From NCBI GenBank assembly GCA_045133795.1, contig JBGUUT010000097.1, positions 1 through 38,599 on the forward strand: a stretch of DNA of 38,599 nt, in the 5' to 3' direction. This DNA is from RGIG8597 sp045133795. GTDB lineage: Bacteria > Spirochaetota > GWE2-31-10. Below, in pieces: positions 32,961 to 38,599 of the stretch. The first letter of the stretch is position 1. Every line of letters starts with the position of its first letter. A program made the translations under genes and the position numbers. A model generated the notes under the pieces. That model saw only the letters and a list, made by a program, of their open reading frames with translations. It searched no databases and was not told the DNA's origin.

Positions 32961-34976
32961 TTATTTGGATAATTTTAGTAAAACAAATGTCAAATCGTCC
33001 GTTAGCGGATAGTCTCCTCTAAAATTATTCAAATCATCTTCTATTTTTTCGCATATATTATCGGAATATTTTTTTATTATATCAAGTAAACGTTCTTCTC
33101 CGTAAAGCTCATCTTTACAATTTCTGGTTTCGGTGATTCCGTCCGTAAACAAAGCTATTTTATCTTCGGTATCAATATTTTCCTGTTGTGCGACAAAGGT
33201 TAGTTCCGGAACAACGCCGATTACGGCATTTGGAGAAGTCATTCTTATGACAGTTCCGTCTTTTTTCAATATAATCATAGGATTGTGTCCCGCATTTACA
33301 TATGAGAGTTTTTTGTTTTCCAAATCAATAATACAATAGAATGCGGTAAAATAATTTCCGCTTCCGGAAAGAACGTTTGACATTTCATGATTTACTTGTG
33401 CTACGATATCTGCCGAATCGGAAAAGCGTTTTGAATTGCTTCGGAATGATAATTTTGCCATTGTTGTTATTAAAGCTGCCGGAATACCGTGTCCGCAAAC
33501 GTCAAGAATTGTGGCAACGTATTTTTGTGAGGAAATAGGGTAAATGTCGTATAAGTCACCTCCGATTTTTTCAAGGGGGCGATATATACTGGAAACCTCA
33601 AAAGGAAGTCCGGAAGAGTCGGGAATTAACTGTGCTTGAAGTTTTTGTGCGACGATTAATTCTTGCTGGAATTGATTGTACATTTTTGATAATTCTTCGG
33701 TTCGTTTTTTTACTAAATTTTCCATTTCAGTGTGATAAGTATTGATTGTTTTTTGCATAGAATCAAAGTTTTTTCCTACATCAATAAATTCTCCGAATTC
33801 GTGCGAGTGGTCGAGTTTTGCAGCGTAATCACCTTTTTCTACATGACGAAGGGCTTTTACCAAATCATTTAAAGGGAGCGTAAGGTATTCACTGAAATAA
33901 ATACATACAATTACAGTTATAAAAAGAATAAGTATGGTGAATAGAAAAAATACCGTCATCATTTTGTAGATTGGAGCGAAAAAACGCTGTATCGGCTGAA
34001 AGTAAGTAATTTGTGCCTGAGAGTTTTTGGCAATGGCGTTTAGTGCCAGATAACGTTTTCCGGCGAATGTGATAATATCGGAAACACAAGTTCCCTCTTT
34101 TATCGTTTTTTCGGATAATGCAATTACGGACGGAAGTTCCAGAATTTTATTGTTTGTGTTGAGCATTTTGTATTCGGCAAAACTCATTTCTTCATAGGGG
34201 TCGTTAGGGTCGTCGCCGGGATTCAGAATGTATTGATTTTTTTTATAATCATATTCGTAGTAGTCATCTTTGCAAGGGTGGTTAGTGTCCAAAATATTTC
34301 CGAATAAATCTCTTATATACAAAGTACCGAGATTTAATCGAGTGTTTTCTTTATAAAGGGAATGACAAAAATCTCTTCCTTCAATGACTGCCATAACTTG
34401 TGAAATATCATCTTTAGATTCCGTAAAAATAGGGCAATAAAATTGCGGACTGCGACTGGAATCCATTCCGTAAACTGCCGGTGATACACAAAAAATCGGG
34501 TTCATATCTTTTTTATCTTTCAGATATTTATATATAGAACCTTCAATAAACTCGTTGACTCTAATGTCAAAATTAAAATTATTACTTGTTAAAGAAATTA
34601 ATTTATGTGGTTTATCGGAAACATCTTTGTTGTTATCAAAATTCATAAGAAAAAATAGTCCGCGAAATTTCGGTGCTACAACTTGTAAGAGGGCGTCTTT
34701 ATGCGGAATGATTTCAAGAGGGTCTTCGGTATACGTTATTATATTTGCTAATTGCTGAGATTTTGCGGTTTCGATAAAACTGATTGCATATTGGTTGTAA
34801 TAAAAATCGATATTGGAAGCAGTTTGATTGATTATGTCTTTATAGAAATTGCGTTCTTGTTCCAACATTCGTTTAAATAAATTATTAAAGGAATATAAAC
34901 TGACGAAAAGTAGCGGAAGAACTGCCATAGGAATCATTACTAGCAATAAACGTTTTCTTGTGCTGAGTTTTTTCAT
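32961..34976 (-). CDS. Receptor PP2C/SpoIIE-type serine phosphatase with HAMP domain (copy 4, most divergent)
   Basis: A 671-residue paralogue with TM1 (about 9-28), sensor, TM2 (about 330-352), HAMP (EYLTLPLNDLVKALRHVEKGDYAAK), coiled coil and PP2C. Catalytic acids Asp474 (GGDLYD), Asp492 (LDVCGHG) and Asp660-Asp661 (DDLTFVLL) are retained. Its phosphatase domain is clearly different from the other three (YRPLEKIGGDLYDIYPIS, RSNSKRFSDSADI), so it is likely the oldest split of the family or targets a different partner. The sensor still carries GDDPNDPYEEMSFAEYKMLN. It is followed by a terminator and preceded by about 230 bp shared with the divergent FIST gene. The start is ATG, and its ribosome-binding site is weak (TGGAA). 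Confidence 0.9.
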   Translation of the reverse strand: MKKLSTRKRLLLVMIPMAVLPLLFVSLYSFNNLFKRMLEQERNFYKDIINQTASNIDFYYNQYAISFIETAKSQQLANIITYTEDPLEIIPHKDALLQVVAPKFRGLFFLMNFDNNKDVSDKPHKLISLTSNNFNFDIRVNEFIEGSIYKYLKDKKDMNPIFCVSPAVYGMDSSRSPQFYCPIFTESKDDISQVMAVIEGRDFCHSLYKENTRLNLGTLYIRDLFGNILDTNHPCKDDYYEYDYKKNQYILNPGDDPNDPYEEMSFAEYKMLNTNNKILELPSVIALSEKTIKEGTCVSDIITFAGKRYLALNAIAKNSQAQITYFQPIQRFFAPIYKMMTVFFLFTILILFITVIVCIYFSEYLTLPLNDLVKALRHVEKGDYAAKLDHSHEFGEFIDVGKNFDSMQKTINTYHTEMENLVKKRTEELSKMYNQFQQELIVAQKLQAQLIPDSSGLPFEVSSIYRPLEKIGGDLYDIYPISSQKYVATILDVCGHGIPAALITTMAKLSFRSNSKRFSDSADIVAQVNHEMSNVLSGSGNYFTAFYCIIDLENKKLSYVNAGHNPMIILKKDGTVIRMTSPNAVIGVVPELTFVAQQENIDTEDKIALFTDGITETRNCKDELYGEERLLDIIKKYSDNICEKIEDDLNNFRGDYPLTDDLTFVLLKLSK

Positions 34977-35209
34977 AAATTAATTTCCAAAACCAATCTT
35001 TATAAGATATTTTCTTTAAAATAAAAAGCAGTTTATTTTAAATTATTATTCGTAGATTACAGGAAATAAAAAATGTTGGAGATTAATTAAAGAAAAATCG
35101 TTTTTTTAAGAAAAATAAAATAAATATACTTTTCTTAATTAGGGTTTAATTTTTTTGTTATATATTGTTTAGAGTTTTTATTTTGGGATAAGGAAGTAGA
35201 GGTGGTGAA

Positions 35210-36241
35210 ATGAAATCGTTTTCATTTGTTAATGCGGAAAGTCTTTTTGAGTATGTTCAAGGGAAAAATCAAGAAACTCATATAATTTTTTCTAATTATA
35301 AAAATATTATAGAAATCGGAAAAAGAGCGACTCCTAATATGATTTTGTGTTCTACGTCAGGAGAATTTACGTCATCCGGTTTTTCGGAAGAAGCAATAAC
35401 CGGGTTTTCTTGTAAATCAAGTATCGTAGATGTTGTGGAGCTTTTTAAAACTCCCAGCAAGGGGTATCTCAATTTAAAAAATGCTTATAACAAAGTTGCT
35501 AATAATCCGAATGCTTTTGCGTTATTGTTGTGTGACGGAATGTCACAAAGAGAAGAGACAATATTGACTTCATTCTTTTGTGTAGATGATAAATTTAAAA
35601 TTATCGGCGGAAGTGCCGGTGACAGTCTGGAATTTAAAGAGACTTATATTTATATCGGAAATCGTCGTGTTTTCAGTGTGGCGTTATTTTTTCAAATGGA
35701 AGAGCGTACTCTTTTAATAAAGGAAAATATTTATAAGCCGACCGGAAAAATTTTAAATGTATCCGGTTCAAATCCACAGGCTCGTCTTGTAACGTCTTTT
35801 AATGATGTGCCGGCGGCTGTAGGGTTTGCAAGTCAATTAGGAATAAGAAAGGAAGAGCTATCAAACCATTTTATGGACCATCCAATCGGACAGCGTATCG
35901 GAAATGAATTATTTATAGCATCGCCTCAGGTTGTCAATGAAGATGATTCGATTACTTTTTATCGTAGAATTCGTTCTTCGGTACAAATGGAACTTCTTCA
36001 GCCGGAAGACCCTTTTATTTCATTAGCAAATACAAAAAAAGATTTAACTTTTAAACCTTCGTTTGTATTTTCGATTCACTGTGTACTTCGCAGTCTGTTG
36101 TTTAAATCGGAAAATCTTTGGTCTCGTTACAGTTCCAATCTTTTAGAATTAACAAAAAACCAATGCGGTTTCATAAGCTACGGAGAACAATATTATAAAC
36201 ATCATTTAAATCAGACGATGGTAATACTTGCCGTGGAATAA
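35210..36241 (+). CDS. FIST-domain sensory protein (FIST_N + FIST_C)
   Basis: A 343-residue cytoplasmic protein lacking signal or membrane segments. The FIST_N part (about 20-190) shows the typical MILCSTSGEFTSSGFSEEAITGFS and KIIGGSAGDS blocks. FIST_C (about 200-335) contains GNELFIASP and the final CGFISYGEQYY strand, a usual end of the domain. FIST domains are thought to bind small ligands such as amino acids and often sit beside chemotaxis, GGDEF/EAL or kinase genes. Here the protein is stand-alone and divergent to the receptor phosphatase array, so it may feed into the same signalling network. The start has GGTGG in AGAGGTGGTGAA upstream. A terminator follows at 36265. Confidence 0.85.
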   Translation: MKSFSFVNAESLFEYVQGKNQETHIIFSNYKNIIEIGKRATPNMILCSTSGEFTSSGFSEEAITGFSCKSSIVDVVELFKTPSKGYLNLKNAYNKVANNPNAFALLLCDGMSQREETILTSFFCVDDKFKIIGGSAGDSLEFKETYIYIGNRRVFSVALFFQMEERTLLIKENIYKPTGKILNVSGSNPQARLVTSFNDVPAAVGFASQLGIRKEELSNHFMDHPIGQRIGNELFIASPQVVNEDDSITFYRRIRSSVQMELLQPEDPFISLANTKKDLTFKPSFVFSIHCVLRSLLFKSENLWSRYSSNLLELTKNQCGFISYGEQYYKHHLNQTMVILAVE

Positions 36242-36264
36242 TTTTTTACCTAATCGGCAAATCG

Positions 36265-36308
36265 GCGGTTTGTACTGTTGTATCGCAATATAAACCGCTT
36301 TTATTTTA
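36265..36308 (+). terminator. Terminator after the FIST gene
   Basis: GCGGTTTGTA (36265-36274) pairs with TATAAACCGC (36289-36298), with one G-T pair, and is followed by TTTTATTTT. Confidence 0.7.
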
Positions 36309-36311
36309 AAC

Positions 36312-36340
36312 TTGACATATGTATATACTTAATTTATACA
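36312..36340 (+). promoter_or_regulatory. Sigma70-type promoter of leuCD
   Basis: Consensus TTGACA (36312-36317) and TATACA (36335-36340) are separated by 17 bp. Transcription would begin near 36347, giving a 28-base leader, too short for a leucine attenuator. Confidence 0.85.
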
Positions 36341-36374
36341 GCAGAGACTTTAATATTATTTAAGGAGATGCAAT

Positions 36375-37667
36375 ATGGGAAAAACTATTGCTGAAAAAAT
36401 ATTTGATGCCCATTTAGTGGAAAAACCTTTCGACGATACATTTGTTGTAAAACTCGACAGAGTATTTTGTCATGAAATAACAACTCCGATTGCGATTACA
36501 GATTTGGAAGCACGAGGAAAAGACAGGGTTTTTGACCCGACAAAAATTAAAGCTGTTATTGACCACGTAACACCTTCAAAAGATTCTAAGACAGCGGAAC
36601 AATCTAAAATTTTGAGAGATTGGGCAAGACGTCATAATATCAAAGATTTCTTTGATGTAGGACGTAACGGTGTGTGTCATGCAATTTTCCCGGAAAGCGG
36701 TTTTGTTCGTCCCGGTTTTACTTTGATAATGGGAGACAGCCACACTTGTACACACGGAGCTTTCGGTGCGTTTGCTGCCGGTGTAGGAACAACTGACCTT
36801 GAAGTAGGTATTTTAAAAGGTGTTTGTTCTTTTAAAACTCCTAAAACTATAAAATTTGAATTAACAGGAAAATTGCAGCCGGGCGTATATGCAAAAGACG
36901 TTATTTTGTTTGTAATCGGACAAATCGGTGTAAACGGTGCAACTAACTGTGTAATGGAATTCTCCGGAAATATTATCGATGAAATGAGCATGGAATCTCG
37001 TATGACATTGTGTAATATGGCTATCGAAGCCGGCGGAACTTCAGGAATTTGTTATCCTGATATGGTAACCGTAGATTATTTATGGCCACATATCAGCGGT
37101 GAATATGAAAGTAAAGAAGCTGCATTAAAAGAATTCTCTCAATGGAAGAGTGATGAAGATGCTGTATATGAAAAAGTTTACAAGTTTGATTTATCAACAT
37201 TGGAACCAATGGTAACTTTCGGTTACAAACCGGACCAAGTAAAAACTATCCGTGAAATGGAAGGAACTCCTGTAGACCAGATTTACATCGGAAGTTGTAC
37301 AAACGGTAGAATCGAAGATTTAAGAATTGCAGCAGAAGTTCTTAAAGGAAATAAAATTTCTGACAATGTTCGATGTGTATTGAGCCCGGCAACACCTAAG
37401 ATTTATAAAGATGCATTAAAAGAAGGTTTAATTGATATCTTTATGGAAGCCGGTGTATGTGTTACTAACCCTACTTGCGGTGCTTGTTTGGGAATGAGTA
37501 ACGGTGTTTTGGCAAACGGAGAAGTTTGTGCATCTACAACAAACAGAAATTTCAACGGTAGAATGGGTAAAGGCGGAATGGTTCATTTAATGAGCCCGGC
37601 AAGTGCGGCTGCGACAGCAATTACCGGAAAAATTACCCAATCACCTCTTTTTAAAGGAGCAAAATAA
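36375..37667 (+). CDS. leuC: 3-isopropylmalate dehydratase large subunit
   Basis: A 430-residue aconitase-family large subunit that isomerises 2-isopropylmalate to 3-isopropylmalate in leucine synthesis. The [4Fe-4S] cysteines are Cys308 (GSCTNGR), Cys368 and Cys371 (CGACLG). GDSHTCTHGAFGAFAAGVGTTD is the conserved family block. Its length fits the shorter LeuC2/homoaconitase-like group (about 420 residues) rather than the 466-residue E. coli form. Homoaconitase or citramalate-pathway use is therefore conceivable, because leuA and leuB are not in the window to confirm leucine. It is translated from AAGGAG at 36362-36367. The stop overlaps the leuD start as TAATG. Confidence 0.9.
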   Translation: MGKTIAEKIFDAHLVEKPFDDTFVVKLDRVFCHEITTPIAITDLEARGKDRVFDPTKIKAVIDHVTPSKDSKTAEQSKILRDWARRHNIKDFFDVGRNGVCHAIFPESGFVRPGFTLIMGDSHTCTHGAFGAFAAGVGTTDLEVGILKGVCSFKTPKTIKFELTGKLQPGVYAKDVILFVIGQIGVNGATNCVMEFSGNIIDEMSMESRMTLCNMAIEAGGTSGICYPDMVTVDYLWPHISGEYESKEAALKEFSQWKSDEDAVYEKVYKFDLSTLEPMVTFGYKPDQVKTIREMEGTPVDQIYIGSCTNGRIEDLRIAAEVLKGNKISDNVRCVLSPATPKIYKDALKEGLIDIFMEAGVCVTNPTCGACLGMSNGVLANGEVCASTTNRNFNGRMGKGGMVHLMSPASAAATAITGKITQSPLFKGAK

Positions 37668-38191
37668 TGAAGGATTTTAGCGGAAAAGTATTATTTCTTG
37701 ATCGTTCAGATATTAACACTGATGAAATTATCCCTGCAAAATATTTAACTGAAATTACAAAGGCAGCTTTGAAGCCTTATGTTTTGGAAGATTTGAAATT
37801 AGACGGTTTTGATCCAAAGAAAGATATTGAAGGAAAAAAAGTTATCATTACACGTGAAAACTTTGGTTGCGGTTCAAGCCGTGAACATGCACCTTGGGCA
37901 TTGGAAGTAAACGATATTTTTACTGTAGTTGCAGTAAACTTTGCTCGTATATTCCGTCAGAATATGTATAACTGCGGAATGCTTGCAATTAATATGGAAG
38001 CAGATGTTGTAGACGATATGTTTACTAATTTTGCCGGAAAAGAAACATTTGCAACTGTAGATACAGAAAAAACTACAATCACATTAAAAGCCGGTGATTT
38101 AGAAAAGAGTTATACTTTTAAACTTGAAGGTTTTGATAAAGCGTTAATCGACAGCGACGGCTGGGTTGGTTATGCAGATATGAAATACTAA
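37667..38191 (+). CDS. leuD: 3-isopropylmalate dehydratase small subunit
   Basis: A 174-residue swivel-domain partner of LeuC. RSDINTDEIIPAKYLT near residue 13 and NFGCGSSREHAPWAL near residue 66 are the family signatures, the latter carrying the active-site Ser-Ser-Arg. Size and sequence match the short LeuD2 type that accompanies the LeuC2 type upstream. It is translationally coupled to leuC by a one-base overlap with AAGGAGC upstream. The operon ends at the hairpin at 38223-38267. Confidence 0.9.
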   Translation: MKDFSGKVLFLDRSDINTDEIIPAKYLTEITKAALKPYVLEDLKLDGFDPKKDIEGKKVIITRENFGCGSSREHAPWALEVNDIFTVVAVNFARIFRQNMYNCGMLAINMEADVVDDMFTNFAGKETFATVDTEKTTITLKAGDLEKSYTFKLEGFDKALIDSDGWVGYADMKY

Positions 38192-38222
38192 GCGTAGAGT
38201 TTAGCTTTTTTAAAAAAAACAC

Positions 38223-38267
38223 AACTCTCGGTTCTTGCAAAAAGTGCGTGAATCGAGAGTTTTTTTA
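38223..38267 (+). terminator. Terminator of leuCD
   Basis: AACTCTCG (38223-38230) pairs with CGAGAGTT (38254-38261), extendable inward by GTTC/GAAT with one G-T pair, and is followed by a run of seven T. The loop is about 15 bases. Confidence 0.75.
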
Positions 38268-38368
38268 TTTTCCCGGTTGTAATGCAGTGAAATTTGAGCT
38301 TTTCGCAGACTGTGTCTAAGCTATCTGACCATGGGGAAGGAGTGAGCTTGGAATTAAAAATCGTAACC

Positions 38369-38397
38369 TTGACTTGAAATAAATTTTGATGTATACA
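38369..38397 (+). promoter_or_regulatory. Sigma70-type promoter upstream of the heptamer-repeat ORF
   Basis: TTGACT (38369-38374) and TATACA (38392-38397) lie 17 bp apart. Predicted start near 38404, about 40 bases before the ATG at 38445, with AAAGGAG at 38432-38438 in between. This supports real expression of the ORF that runs into the repeat. Confidence 0.75.
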
Positions 38398-38444
38398 TTT
38401 TGTGTTTTTGTAAATAAACACAAAAAAAATGAAAGGAGAATATC

Positions 38445-38599
38445 ATGACTGCAACAAGAAGATATATTTATAATGATATTTCTCTTGACATACAAACTCT
38501 GTTCGGCACAATCAGCCAACAGCCAACAGCCAACAGCCAACAGCCAACAGCCAACAGCCAACAGCCAACAGCCAACAGCCAACAGCCAACAGCCAACAG
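38445..38599 (+). CDS. 5' end of an unidentified, possibly phase-variable gene, partial
   Basis: ATG 38445 has AAAGGAG six bases upstream and a good promoter at 38369-38397. The first 23 residues (MTATRRYIYNDISLDIQTLF, then GTI) lead straight into repeat-encoded residues with period seven (SQQPTAN). The frame is open to the window edge. Because the seven codons formed by the repeat (CAG, CCA, ACA, GCC, AAC, AGC, CAA) contain no stop, all three frames stay open through the tract. Gain or loss of one unit would therefore shift the frame of whatever lies downstream. The N-terminal residues match no family I can name, and the gene's identity depends on sequence outside the window. A non-coding role for the repeat remains possible. 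Confidence 0.5.
   Translation, partial: MTATRRYIYNDISLDIQTLFGTISQQPTANSQQPTANSQQPTANSQQPTAN
38513..38599. repeat. Perfect heptanucleotide tandem repeat (CAGCCAA)n
   Basis: CAGCCAA is repeated 12 times without a mismatch (38513-38596) and continues with CAG to the window edge, so the true copy number is unknown. The tract starts 68 bases after the ATG of the ORF at 38445. Perfect identity of all units points to recent slippage-driven change. The tract probably caused the end of the assembled sequence. Confidence 0.97.

Noticed and set aside
35084..35141. Inverted repeat TAATTAA...TTAATTA between phosphatase copy 4 and FIST
   Set aside because: Interrupted and composed almost wholly of A and T; expected by chance in such sequence.
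38316..38582. Minus-strand ORF reading repeated AVGCWLL through the heptamer tract
   Set aside because: The tract is open in all six frames because it has no stop codons. This ORF lacks a ribosome-binding site and runs back over the promoter and ribosome-binding site of the plus-strand ORF.
38513..38599. CRISPR-like array
   Set aside because: The units are 7 bp and contiguous, with no spacers. It is a simple tandem repeat.

Overview
The window is A+T-rich bacterial DNA, most likely from a host-associated Treponema-like spirochaete. The evidence is indirect: several lipoproteins have short, relaxed lipoboxes (FGC, HSC, SGC, FSC), and the set of large starch-degrading lipoproteins, polytopic EAL proteins and sensor phosphatases fits that group. 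No rRNA or tRNA gene was seen, so the assignment rests on protein style alone. The left edge cuts a Rpn-type nuclease/transposase gene. The right edge stops inside a seven-base tandem repeat. Both are typical places for an assembly to break, so the window may be one whole contig.

Layout. 1-1379: end of the Rpn-like gene, a terminator, a repeat-rich stretch with a possible decayed insertion sequence, and one hypothetical gene. 1380-11761: starch-degradation block with an Ig-like lipoprotein, a very large lipoprotein carrying two GH13 enzymes (debranching plus alpha-amylase), a membrane-anchored DNA/RNA non-specific nuclease, and a second alpha-amylase lipoprotein behind an inverted-repeat-rich leader. 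11792-13660 (minus): diaminopimelate decarboxylase and a GNAT acetyltransferase. 13733-16354: an ArsR/SdpR-type repressor with two 24-bp operators, an SdpI-like membrane protein and a class III adenylate cyclase, probably one operon. 16359-17630 (minus): a beta-helix lipoprotein. 17835-20514: an RsmI-like methyltransferase, a HAD phosphatase and a B12-binding radical SAM protein.

20576-24438: two convergent paralogous EAL proteins, each with a polytopic membrane part and a degenerate GGDEF domain. 24585-34976 (all minus): four tandem paralogous receptor phosphatases (membrane sensor, HAMP, PP2C/SpoIIE), followed by a lipoprotein and a probable outer-membrane protein. A FIST-domain sensor (35210) is divergent to this cluster. 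36312-38191: leuCD with a clear promoter. 38369-38599: a sigma70-type promoter, a Shine-Dalgarno site and an ORF that enters a (CAGCCAA)n tract, a candidate phase-variable gene.

Taken together, the right two thirds is unusually dense in signal transduction: cAMP synthesis, c-di-GMP hydrolysis, four phosphatases of the kind that control anti-sigma antagonists, and a FIST sensor. The left third handles extracellular starch. The most notable observations are the heptamer contingency-type locus, the four-copy receptor-phosphatase array with a shared extracytoplasmic GDDPNDP motif, the probable frameshift at the 3' end of the double GH13 gene, and the structured leader of the second amylase.
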